Shown here: positions 56,679 through 64,000 of the stretch, in pieces
How positions within the stretch are numbered: position 1 is the first letter of the stretch
Layout: every line of letters begins with the position of its first letter
NCBI RefSeq assembly: GCF_003611465.1
Contig: NZ_RAXV01000001.1
Span: 1-64,000, forward strand
Source: Acinetobacter tianfuensis
GTDB lineage: Bacteria; Pseudomonadota; Gammaproteobacteria; Pseudomonadales; Moraxellaceae
Length of the DNA stretch: 64,000 nt
Reading direction: 5' to 3'
The notes under the pieces: model-generated
Told to the model about the DNA's origin: nothing
The model's input: only the letters and a program-made list of their open reading frames with translations
Database searches by the model: none
Translations under genes and position numbers: made by a program

Positions 56679-58556
56679 ATGACCGAGACAAGGGTAGACG
56701 TCTTGCAAAATCAACTGCAAAAAGTCTGGAAGCTATGGCTGCTGTGCTGCATGATTTTTGCGGTGATACCTGCAGTCTACGCACAATATGAGCCAGAGCC
56801 TCAGTCTTATTATTTACAGCAGCATGATGTTCAGGAGCTGAGTTTTACAGATCAAAACTCTGTTTTGCTGGGCGGTACTTGGCTGTTTTACCCGCAGCAC
56901 TTTTTGCGTGAGCCTAATTCTGTATTGCGTGCAACACAGGCAAATTTACCTATTTCTTTAAAAGATGCAATGGGCAGCAATCACGGTTATGGCACCTTTG
57001 TTGCACATTTTAAGCTGCCGCCAGATATGGTTGGCCGCCGTATCGGCATTAAAATTCCGCATCAGTTTGGCGCTTACCGAATTTATTTAAATGGTGATTT
57101 TCTGATGCGTGCGGGTGAAGTCAGCGCTTTTCCATCACAGCAGGTCATTGAAAAAGCGCCTAAAATTGGCTATTTCGTTGCAACACAGCCATATTTTACT
57201 TTAAGTATACAGGTCTCAAACTATAGCCAGCTGCATGGCGGAATGGAAAACCCAATGCGTATTGGGACTGCACGTATTATTAACCGTCAATATCAGCAGC
57301 AGGTAATGAGTATTGCTGCTGTATGCGGCGCTGTACTGGGCGTGAGCCTTTTTACTATCTTATTTTCTTTATTCCGCGGGAGAAAAGCGGCAGACAGTAC
57401 ACGGCAGTTTACCTTTGGTATATTTATTTTATTTTTGGCGCTGCATAACCTGTTTTCAGAACCCTATGCTTATACGAACTTCACAGGCATTGAGTGGCTG
57501 CTGGGGGCACGCTTAGAATATTTATTTACCTATTTCACGATTGCTTTTTTTCTCAGCTATATTCATATGCTGAATAGCCGTTATCTGCATAAGTATTTAT
57601 ATTATTTAATTTTAGCTTTAATTGTTTGCAACGTGGCCGGGGTTGTCTATTTTGAACCAGAGCAGTTTAACCGTTTAGCATTATATAGTGCGGTCTTTAG
57701 TTTGCCTGTGCTTGGCAACTTTATATATGGCTTTTATCAAACAGTGAAATTGGGCGAACCGTATTCAAAACTGAATTTATGTGCCGTGATTTTTCTGGGT
57801 CTGAGCTTTTTAAATGACTTTTTACTCATGGCCAATGTGCTGGATACGGTATATTTGTCTTTTGTCTCTACGAGTTTGTATGCGCTGCTGATTATGTTCC
57901 AGCAGTCTAGAAACTATGCTTACTATACTTATCATACAGAGCTGCTGAACAGCCGTTTGGTCGATTTGAATAACTCGCTGGATTATAAAGTCAAGCTGCG
58001 GACAGAGGAACTGCATAGACTGAATGACAAGCTGGAATATCAAGTTCAAATTGATGCGCTGACAGGCGCATTTAACCGCAGAGCATTAAATGAGGAAATT
58101 CAGCGTTTATTCGACCTTACCCCTGAGAACTCTGACAACACTTTAATTTTTGTCATGATGGATGTCGATTTCTTTAAAAATTATAATGATCATTATGGAC
58201 ACTTGAAAGGTGATGCCATTTTGCAAAACTTGGTCAAAGTGATTCAGAGCAGTATGCCGAATTCAGCATATTTGGCGCGTTATGGCGGTGAGGAGTTTGC
58301 AATTGTAATGCATAACGTGCCAATAACGATTGCAGAACAATATATGCAGCGGGTGCAGGATGCAGTGCGGCAGCAGCGTTTTGAACATGCTAATCGGCCA
58401 GATCTAAAAGGGTATATCACCTTAAGTTTAGGCATGGCATATAAGAGCCGCAGCTCAAGCTATCCAGATATTCATGAATTGATGAAAGCTGCTGATGTAG
58501 AGTTATATGCGGCTAAGCAGGCTGGCCGTGATCAGATCAAAGTATGCAAGCATTAA
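56679..58556 (+). CDS. 7TMR-DISM-type membrane diguanylate cyclase
   Basis: This 625-residue inner-membrane protein begins with a signal-like helix (residues 17-36). A periplasmic DISMED2-like beta-rich region (about 40-200) follows, then seven helices (about 210-405) and a coiled coil. The C-terminal GGDEF domain (about 460-620) has an intact YGGEEF active site. The inhibitory-site position upstream reads PNSA instead of RxxD, so product inhibition is probably absent. It likely makes c-di-GMP in response to a periplasmic ligand. Confidence 0.92.
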   Translation: MTETRVDVLQNQLQKVWKLWLLCCMIFAVIPAVYAQYEPEPQSYYLQQHDVQELSFTDQNSVLLGGTWLFYPQHFLREPNSVLRATQANLPISLKDAMGSNHGYGTFVAHFKLPPDMVGRRIGIKIPHQFGAYRIYLNGDFLMRAGEVSAFPSQQVIEKAPKIGYFVATQPYFTLSIQVSNYSQLHGGMENPMRIGTARIINRQYQQQVMSIAAVCGAVLGVSLFTILFSLFRGRKAADSTRQFTFGIFILFLALHNLFSEPYAYTNFTGIEWLLGARLEYLFTYFTIAFFLSYIHMLNSRYLHKYLYYLILALIVCNVAGVVYFEPEQFNRLALYSAVFSLPVLGNFIYGFYQTVKLGEPYSKLNLCAVIFLGLSFLNDFLLMANVLDTVYLSFVSTSLYALLIMFQQSRNYAYYTYHTELLNSRLVDLNNSLDYKVKLRTEELHRLNDKLEYQVQIDALTGAFNRRALNEEIQRLFDLTPENSDNTLIFVMMDVDFFKNYNDHYGHLKGDAILQNLVKVIQSSMPNSAYLARYGGEEFAIVMHNVPITIAEQYMQRVQDAVRQQRFEHANRPDLKGYITLSLGMAYKSRSSSYPDIHELMKAADVELYAAKQAGRDQIKVCKH

Positions 58557-58607
58557 AACGGAAAGGCATTGGGCAGGCAGTTATGTTTTATAAAAAGCGG
58601 CGCTGAC

Positions 58608-59048
58608 TTAAGCTAAGTATTTTATTAAATTGACCTGATCGGCTTCATCCTTTTGAGCGAGTTCAAAACCTTGCTTCTGGTAAAAAGGCAAAGCGGTATG
58701 TGTACTTCTCAGGGTCATTTGCTGCACATTTTTGTCTTTGAGTTTTTCACAGATATTCACCAGCAAAGCAGTGCCGATACCTTGCTGCTGCATTTCGGGA
58801 GCAATATAGTTCAGCAGAATTTTACCGGCATCATTAACCAGCAGAAATCCAGCTATATGGTTTTGCTCAATATATACCCAGCTGTCGTTATACAGCATCA
58901 AAAGCATTAAATTTGATTGATTAAATTTTTCCAGCCAAATTTGGATTTCACTTTCGTTGCGGTTGTGATCTTGCACACAAGAGCGGATGCTCTCATGCAC
59001 CATCTTTAATATTGCAGGAATATCTTCAATCTTTGCTTCGCGGATCAT
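58608..59048 (-). CDS. GNAT-family N-acetyltransferase
   Basis: This 146-residue GNAT protein has an acetyl-CoA-binding motif QQQGIGTAL near 88-96 and a C-terminal LPFYQKQGFELA pattern. The N-terminus (IREAKIEDIPAILKMVHESI) also fits. Substrate unknown. The gene is isolated between the GGDEF gene and a 495-base gap. Confidence 0.9.
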   Translation of the reverse strand: MIREAKIEDIPAILKMVHESIRSCVQDHNRNESEIQIWLEKFNQSNLMLLMLYNDSWVYIEQNHIAGFLLVNDAGKILLNYIAPEMQQQGIGTALLVNICEKLKDKNVQQMTLRSTHTALPFYQKQGFELAQKDEADQVNLIKYLA

Positions 59049-59543
59049 GCTGTTCTTTTATCAATTATCTTTTCCAAAAATGAGCCTTATTTCAAAATGG
59101 ATTGATGTACAGGAACAGTACATTACTGTTGTTTTGTGATGCTTTTATGCTTCTAAGCCGTACTTTTATATGAATTATATAGCTGTTTTGATGTATTATT
59201 GCTAATCCAAAAGCAAAAACATAGACTGCATCACATTTTATTTTGATGTATTTTACACATGAAATTATTTAAAAGTAAAATTAAAAATATAGCCTTATAA
59301 AAATATATTAGAGAATATTAATGACACTAGAGTGAAAAATAGATCAGCAAGATGTGCGCGTTAAGGGTAAGACCTTATATCTTTAAATTGAATAAGCATA
59401 TGAATTTTACAGCATAAAAGGCTTTTATTGTCCCATTCCTTAAGCTATAGTGGAAAGAGTAAAGTTGAGTGAGCAGCTCGGAATTGTGTGGCGCTTGCTG
59501 GTCAATTTTACATTTCTAATGGGTTTAAATTTTAGAGAGTATT
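59049..59543. other. AT-rich intergenic region
   Basis: This gap of about 495 bases has no credible gene, and only weak AT-rich promoter-like stretches are seen. The 72-codon frame at 59450 is not convincing. Confidence 0.4.
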
Positions 59544-59957
59544 GTGCTAAGACGGAGTGGGCTGTGTCTTGCATTAGCAGTATTGCTGTTGCAAATTGCA
59601 GTATATTTAAGGCCACTGTTACCGGAGAATTATCAAATTGCTCCGGTATGTTTGTCGATGACGCATAATTTACTCTCGCCTGAAAAACATCAGCACGTAC
59701 ATGAAGGCTATCATGATTTAGTGCATCATCTTAGCCATGACCATGAGTATCAAGATCACAGCAGCCATAATCATCAATGCCAATACTGTACTGTGTATGG
59801 TGATGTAGTCCTGCCTTTTGACTTTGGTGTGCGTGAAATTATCGATAAAATTCAGGTTCGTCTCAGTTTTTATCAAAATGCCTTTAGGCATGTCTACTTC
59901 TCCCTTCAGAAACTTTATTTGCTGCCCCAAGGCAGGGCCCCGCCTTTGACTTTTTAA
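59544..59957 (+). CDS. DUF2946-like His-rich membrane-anchored protein
   Basis: This 137-residue protein has one N-terminal helix (ALAVLLLQIAVYL) and then a dense histidine stretch (HQHVHEG, HHLSHDHEY, HSSHNHQCQYC). CQYC with TVYG and the ending RAPP fit the DUF2946 pattern, whose members are thought to bind copper or other metals in the periplasm. The start is GTG with GAGAG upstream. It lies upstream of the cytochrome bd operon, which may be coincidental. A metal role is inference from composition. Confidence 0.78.
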   Translation: MLRRSGLCLALAVLLLQIAVYLRPLLPENYQIAPVCLSMTHNLLSPEKHQHVHEGYHDLVHHLSHDHEYQDHSSHNHQCQYCTVYGDVVLPFDFGVREIIDKIQVRLSFYQNAFRHVYFSLQKLYLLPQGRAPPLTF

Positions 59958-60020
59958 TCCCATTGCTGCTGATGGTCTTTTTGACTGTTGGTTTATTTAG
60001 GTATTTAAAGAGTTTTTATT

Positions 60021-60206
60021 ATGCATATTCGTTTTGCGCCGTGCAGCGGCTGCGAATTAGATCAATTCGTCTGCAAAAAAATGATCAAATTATTGATTAA
60101 GCCCTTACACATTCATTACAGCGCCGCATTTAAGAGTGTTCTATGTTTTCTTAAACAGCGTCTGAAATTGGTGTTGTTTGTGGTTCACCGCATAATTCAA
60201 CAATAA
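60021..60206 (+). CDS. Candidate 61-residue ORF before cydA
   Basis: An ATG-started frame encodes a basic, Cys- and Lys-containing product (MHIRFAPCSGCELDQF, hydrophobic middle, ending VVHRIIQQ) with a stop ten bases before the cydA start, so its stop overlaps the cydA RBS. It could be a leader peptide or noise. I see no clear RBS for it. Confidence 0.25.
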   Translation: MHIRFAPCSGCELDQFVCKKMIKLLIKPLHIHYSAAFKSVLCFLKQRLKLVLFVVHRIIQQ

Positions 60207-60216
60207 GGTGATAGTC

Positions 60217-61656
60217 ATGGATTTAGGTTTAACAGCGCTGGAATTGGCGCGTATTCAATTCGCATTCACTGTTTCGTTTCATATTATTTTTCCTGCAATT
60301 TCAATTGGATTGGCGAGTTTTTTAGCCGTATTGGAATGGCGCTGGCTTAGAACGAATGACCCTGTTTACAGAGACTTATTCCAATTTTGGATCAAAATCT
60401 TTGCCTTATCATTCGGGATGGGCGTTGTTTCTGGCGTTGTCATGAGTTATCAATTCGGGACCAATTGGAGTGAGTTTTCCCGCATTGCAGGCAGTGTGAC
60501 AGGACCGCTGCTCAGTTATGAAGTGTTAAGCGCATTTTTCTTAGAAGCTGGCTTCCTTGGCATTATGCTGTTTGGCTGGGGGCGTGTTGGACCGAAGACG
60601 CATTTCTTCGCCACACTTATGGTTGCAATCGGAACGTGTATTTCAATGTTCTGGATTTTATCATCCAACAGCTGGATGCAGACACCGCAAGGGTTTGCGT
60701 TTGAAAATGGCATTATTGTGCCGCAAGACTGGTTTGCTATCGTATTTAATCCATCGTTCCCATACCGTCTAGCTCATATGGCTTTGGCTGCCTTTTTAGT
60801 TTCAGGCTTATTGGTTGCGGCAACTGCTGCCTTGCACCTCTTGAAAGGGCGCCGTGATGCATTGGTCAAAAAGTCCTTTTCTATGGCGATGTGGATGATT
60901 TTAGCTTTGGCGCCGCTTCAAATGTTTGTTGGCGATATACATGGCTTAAATACTTTAGAGCATCAGCCTGCAAAATTAGCTGCCATAGAAGGGCACTGGG
61001 AAACCAATAAAGACCATGGCATGCCGCTTTATTTATTTGGTATTCCAGATATGGAGGCAGAAGAAACCAAATATGCAGTCGGGATTCCTCATTTAGGCAG
61101 TTTGATCATGACGCACAGCATGAATGGCGAAGTGAAAGGCCTAAAAGAATTTGCACCAGAAGACCGTCCGAACTCCTTGGTGGTTTTTTGGAGCTTCCGC
61201 ATTATGGTCGGCATGGGGGTGCTGATGATTCTTTTAGCGCTTATGGGAGCTTGGCTGCGTAAAACAGGCAAATTTTATGACTCTCGATTGCTGCATAAAT
61301 TTGCTCTTTTGATGGGGCCGTCTGGATTTATTGCGCTGCTTGCTGGCTGGTTTACGACTGAAGTTGGCCGTCAGCCGTGGATTATCTATGGCGTGATGCG
61401 TACCAAAGATGCTTTATCTCCTGTGTCTGCAGAACAGGTTGGTCTAACCCTGATTATATTTGTGGTTGTTTACTGCATTGTTTTCGGGATCGGTATCTAT
61501 TACATGCTGAAAATGATGATCAAAGGACCGCAGTTCGTACATACCCAAGCGCATAGCGACGGTGAGGTGATCCGCGCATCGCATCGGCCAATGAGTACAA
61601 TTGATGAGGCGCTAGAACAGACTGATTCACAGTCTCAGGAGAAAAACCATGATTGA
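60217..61656 (+). CDS. cydA: Cytochrome bd oxidase subunit I (short Q-loop)
   Basis: This 479-residue haem-carrying subunit reduces oxygen with ubiquinol. Haem ligand His (about residue 22, in VSFHIIF) and GWFTTEVGRQPW near 385 are conserved. The protein is shorter than the E. coli CydA, with no long Q-loop, as in the cyanide-insensitive (Cio) subfamily. The ATG has AAGGTGA five bases before it; a GTG nine bases earlier was rejected. Its end overlaps the cydB start by eight bases. Confidence 0.95.
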   Translation: MDLGLTALELARIQFAFTVSFHIIFPAISIGLASFLAVLEWRWLRTNDPVYRDLFQFWIKIFALSFGMGVVSGVVMSYQFGTNWSEFSRIAGSVTGPLLSYEVLSAFFLEAGFLGIMLFGWGRVGPKTHFFATLMVAIGTCISMFWILSSNSWMQTPQGFAFENGIIVPQDWFAIVFNPSFPYRLAHMALAAFLVSGLLVAATAALHLLKGRRDALVKKSFSMAMWMILALAPLQMFVGDIHGLNTLEHQPAKLAAIEGHWETNKDHGMPLYLFGIPDMEAEETKYAVGIPHLGSLIMTHSMNGEVKGLKEFAPEDRPNSLVVFWSFRIMVGMGVLMILLALMGAWLRKTGKFYDSRLLHKFALLMGPSGFIALLAGWFTTEVGRQPWIIYGVMRTKDALSPVSAEQVGLTLIIFVVVYCIVFGIGIYYMLKMMIKGPQFVHTQAHSDGEVIRASHRPMSTIDEALEQTDSQSQEKNHD

Positions 61657-62653
61657 TTTATCCTTAATTTGGGTGGTAATCATTGCCGTGGGTGTGCTGA
61701 TTTATGTTGTCTTGGACGGTTTTGATTTAGGCATCGGTATTTTATTTCCATTTGTAGGAGATCGACAGGAACGGGATGTGATGATGAATACAGTCGCGCC
61801 TGTTTGGGATGGCAATGAGACGTGGATGGTGCTTGGCGGCGCAGGATTATTTGCGGCATTTCCGTTGGTTTACTCAACAGTGCTGTCCGCACTTTATCTG
61901 CCGATTATCTTAATGGTCATTGCGCTTATTTTCCGCGGCGTTGCTTTTGAGTTTCGTTTTAAAGCCAATCGAACAAAGCATTTATGGGATCAGGCATTTA
62001 TTTGGGGCTCCATTTTTGCCTCATTCTTCCAAGGCGTCATTTTAGGCGCATATATTCAAGGAATTAAAACAGTCAATGGCGTGTATGCAGGCGGCGGTTT
62101 AGATTGGTTAACTTCATTTTCTTTGTTCACAGGTTTGGCTGTGGTCGTGCTGTATGCAACTTTAGGCTGCGGCTGGCTCATCTTTAAAACAGATGCGCGG
62201 GTGCAGGATCATATGTATCGTTTGATGCCAAAGCTCATCATTGCGTTATTATTCATTTTTGCTGCGGTCAGTATTTATACGCCAATGGTTCATACTCAAA
62301 TTGCAGCGCGCTGGTTTAGCTTGCCGCAACTGTATTATTTTAGCCCTGTGCCGATTTTAGTGGTGATTTTCGGTGTTTTAGCCTTACGCGCATGTAAACG
62401 CCGTCAAGAATTTGCGCCGTTTATTTATACATTGGCTTTGGTCATGCTGGCTTATACAGGTTTCTTGATTAGTTTATGGCCTTATATTATTCCGCCATCT
62501 GTAACCATTTGGCAGGCGGCAGCGCCGCAAAGCAGCCAGTTATTTGCATTGATTGGCGCATTGATTTTGATTCCGATTATTTTGTTCTACACAGCGCTGT
62601 CGTATTGGGTATTTAGAGACAAAGTGCGTGTGGGTGATGACGGTTATCATTAA
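61649..62653 (+). CDS. cydB: Cytochrome bd oxidase subunit II
   Basis: This 334-residue inner-membrane subunit has eight or more hydrophobic segments. YVVLDGFDLGIGILFPFVGD near 20-38, VWDGNETWMVLGGAGLFAAFP near 52-72 and WPYIIPPSVTIWQAAAP near 270 are family signatures. It overlaps cydA by eight bases and is followed by the small DUF2474 gene. Confidence 0.95.
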   Translation: MIDLSLIWVVIIAVGVLIYVVLDGFDLGIGILFPFVGDRQERDVMMNTVAPVWDGNETWMVLGGAGLFAAFPLVYSTVLSALYLPIILMVIALIFRGVAFEFRFKANRTKHLWDQAFIWGSIFASFFQGVILGAYIQGIKTVNGVYAGGGLDWLTSFSLFTGLAVVVLYATLGCGWLIFKTDARVQDHMYRLMPKLIIALLFIFAAVSIYTPMVHTQIAARWFSLPQLYYFSPVPILVVIFGVLALRACKRRQEFAPFIYTLALVMLAYTGFLISLWPYIIPPSVTIWQAAAPQSSQLFALIGALILIPIILFYTALSYWVFRDKVRVGDDGYH

Positions 62654-62664
62654 GGAGTTCTAAG

Positions 62665-62772
62665 ATGAAGCTGAATCAAGCGGGCTGGTTTATTGTTTTA
62701 TGGCTGGGAGGTGTATTGAGTTTAGCCATAGTCGCCGGCCTATTCCGCATGCTTATTCAATGGGCGTATTGA
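62665..62772 (+). CDS. DUF2474 small subunit-like protein of the bd oxidase
   Basis: A 35-residue gene (below usual reporting length) follows cydB by 11 bases, with AAGGAG nine bases upstream of the ATG. It encodes a single transmembrane helix (MKLNQAGWFIVLWLGGVLSL, then AIVAGLFRMLIQWAY). This is the DUF2474 pattern found after cyanide-insensitive oxidase genes and is analogous to CydX in E. coli, which stabilises the oxidase. Confidence 0.85.
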   Translation: MKLNQAGWFIVLWLGGVLSLAIVAGLFRMLIQWAY

Positions 62773-62790
62773 TCTCATTAGGTTGAAATG

Positions 62791-62829
62791 AATCCGCCGC
62801 TGTACGATGTGCAGCGGCGGATTTTTTTT
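62791..62829 (+). terminator. Strong terminator of the cytochrome bd operon
   Basis: AATCCGCCGCTG and CAGCGGCGGATT arms (12 base pairs) with a nine-base loop are followed by a T-run. Confidence 0.93.
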
Positions 62830-63440
62830 CTAAATGGCCATCGTGAAGGGGGCAGATTACATATAAGAAGATATTTGGGCTGTGTACAGCATTATATGAT
62901 GAACATGATTGATATAAATTTACTGCAGCGTTTTAAGCCGAAGCTGCATAACAGCGCTTTCAATACATTGTACATTGGAATAACAGCAGATCATGACTGA
63001 TGTTTACCCGTGCATTGGGCTATAGCTGCTGATTATTTATGAAATAATTCAACTGATAAATAGAAAGTGAGCAGGCTGATCTTTTTTCATATTAAGATGA
63101 GGAAAATTCATTGTGATTGTTTCATCTGCTGATTTCTATTTCTGCCGTATTTCATGATAACGACTATTTTTCTATACATCTGAAATAGCATAATTTTTTA
63201 CAGAAAAATTTTATTGTTTTAAGTCATTGTTATTTAATGTTTTATATAGAAGTATTGCTTTTCTCTCTTTATTGATATTTCACTTAGGACGGCTGTATTT
63301 TTAAAAAACTTATGTAAGTAAATTTTTTAGGTGAATTTTATTCATCTTTCATTGAGTCTAAATCATTTTTATTCATCTTTGGTTTCACGTATAAATGCAC
63401 TCAGACAGAAATTTTGATTATCTTAGGGCAGTGAATTTCC
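62830..63440 (+). other. Long upstream region of mesX
   Basis: About 610 AT-rich bases without a convincing gene (a 70-codon frame at 62788 runs through the terminator and is rejected). It ends in the promoter region of mesX with a MetR-like site and a TATAAA at 63390-63395. Confidence 0.5.
63332..63344 (+). promoter_or_regulatory. MetR-like binding site upstream of mesX
   Basis: TGAATTTTATTCA is an exact fit to the E. coli MetR consensus TGAA-N5-TTCA. It lies about 50 bases before a TATAAA (63390), an activator position. A degenerate second TTTATTCATCTTT copy occurs about 27 bases further on. Confidence 0.55.
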
Positions 63441-64000
63441 ATGAGCAATAAATTTGCATGCACAATTAAACGTATCCGTTTTGATGAAAATTACGCGCCA
63501 GCAGACAGCACGCGTTTAACGACAAACTTTGCCAATTTGGCCCGCGGTGAACACCGTGAAGAAAACCTGCGCCGTACATTGGCAATGATTAATAACCGTT
63601 TCAATACGTTGGCAAGCTGTGATAACCCAAATGCAGACCGTTATTCACTTGAAATTGACATTATCTCTGCTGAACTGGATGTTGAAGGCAACGGCCAAAC
63701 GTTCCCATTCATTGAAATGCTGAAAAGCACAATTACTGACCACAAAACCAATGAACGCATTGAAGGTATGATTGGCAACAGTTTTTCATCTTATGTGCGT
63801 GATTATGACTTCAGCGTAGTATTGCCAGCACTCGGTTGCAAGTTCAATGAAAAACCTGAAGATTTTGGCGATTTACATGGCAAGCTGTATCAACATTTGA
63901 TCAATTCAGACGTATTCAAAGCTGAATTTAAAAAACAGCCTGTCATTTGTTTAAGTGTTTCAACTACAAAAACCTATTACCGTACTGCAAATGTGCATCC
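63441..64000 (+). CDS. mesX: MesX-like DUF1852 protein, partial (runs off the right edge)
   Basis: The first 186 residues are visible. They match the DUF1852 pattern: IKRIRFDENYAP near 9-20, TTNFANLARGEHREENLRRTL near 27-47, IEGMIGNSFSSYVRDYDFSVVLPA near 107-130 and VICLSVSTTKTYYRTAN near 168. DUF1852 genes accompany the MesD-type folate-independent methionine synthase in Acinetobacter and are required for it; the MesD gene should follow outside the window. Upstream is a MetR-like site. The family assignment is from memory. Confidence 0.85.
   Translation, partial: MSNKFACTIKRIRFDENYAPADSTRLTTNFANLARGEHREENLRRTLAMINNRFNTLASCDNPNADRYSLEIDIISAELDVEGNGQTFPFIEMLKSTITDHKTNERIEGMIGNSFSSYVRDYDFSVVLPALGCKFNEKPEDFGDLHGKLYQHLINSDVFKAEFKKQPVICLSVSTTKTYYRTANVH

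Noticed and set aside
59450..59668. 72-codon frame before the DUF2946 gene
   Set aside because: It overlaps the start of the better-supported His-rich gene in another frame and has no clear RBS.
62788..63000. 70-codon frame after the cytochrome bd operon
   Set aside because: It runs straight through the strong terminator and has no protein-like features.
63441..64000. Possible CRISPR Cas7f/Csy3-type gene at the right edge
   Set aside because: The visible residues match the DUF1852 (MesX) pattern, and no repeats or other cas genes are present.

Overview
The window is an ordinary chromosomal stretch of an Acinetobacter-like gammaproteobacterium (Moraxellaceae). The evidence is the AT-rich sequence, a PilGHIJ-ChpA type IV pilus chemosensory operon with a shortened ChpA, a DcaP-type porin, a FilA-F-like row of secreted proteins next to proS, a signal-peptide-less YkuD L,D-peptidase, and a MesX (DUF1852) gene. 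I see no phage, insertion sequence, CRISPR array or plasmid module. All large reading frames are intact except the last gene, which runs off the right edge.

Left part (1-17 kb): a small LEA-like helical protein, a periplasmic protein, the Mrp/ApbC Fe-S carrier, a LysE-type exporter and dcd. A four-gene operon of secreted proteins (4.3-10.2 kb) follows; all four carry the same L-D-x-x-L-x-x-x-x-G-Q-like tag just after the signal peptide. proS lies convergent to it. Next is a minus-strand group: a DUF4124 protein, an RND adaptor lipoprotein and an RND pump.

Middle part (17-35 kb): the pilG-pilH-pilI-pilJ-chpA operon, with a candidate 43-codon gene between pilJ and chpA and a CheW-like gene after chpA. 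Then come dapE, an entericidin-like lipoprotein, a DUF1853 gene, DUF454 and YkuD genes, and a cluster of eight tRNA genes (four identical Val-TAC and four identical Asp-GTC) behind a strong promoter. DUF2750, YdcF and a PepSY/flavodoxin/reductase fusion with a Fur-like site follow.

Right part (35-64 kb): membrane and transport genes (YcxB-like, YccS-like FUSC, Bcr/CflA MFS, DcaP porin, GltS, AGCS symporter), a nitroreductase, a patatin-like lipoprotein and a thioesterase. A TetR-MFS-LysR cassette has a perfect 22-bp palindrome in front of it and is followed by a GST and an MhpA-like hydroxylase. Then a COG0523 GTPase, YaeQ, FKBP, a membrane GGDEF protein, GNAT, a His-rich DUF2946 protein, a complete short-Q-loop cytochrome bd operon (cydA, cydB and a 35-residue DUF2474 subunit), and the start of mesX behind a MetR-like site.

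The most interesting items are the four-gene tagged secreted operon, the small ORF between pilJ and chpA, the MetR-like site before mesX, the structured leader before gltS, and several small genes that simple gene calling may miss. Functions are assigned from motif recognition only; no database search was run.
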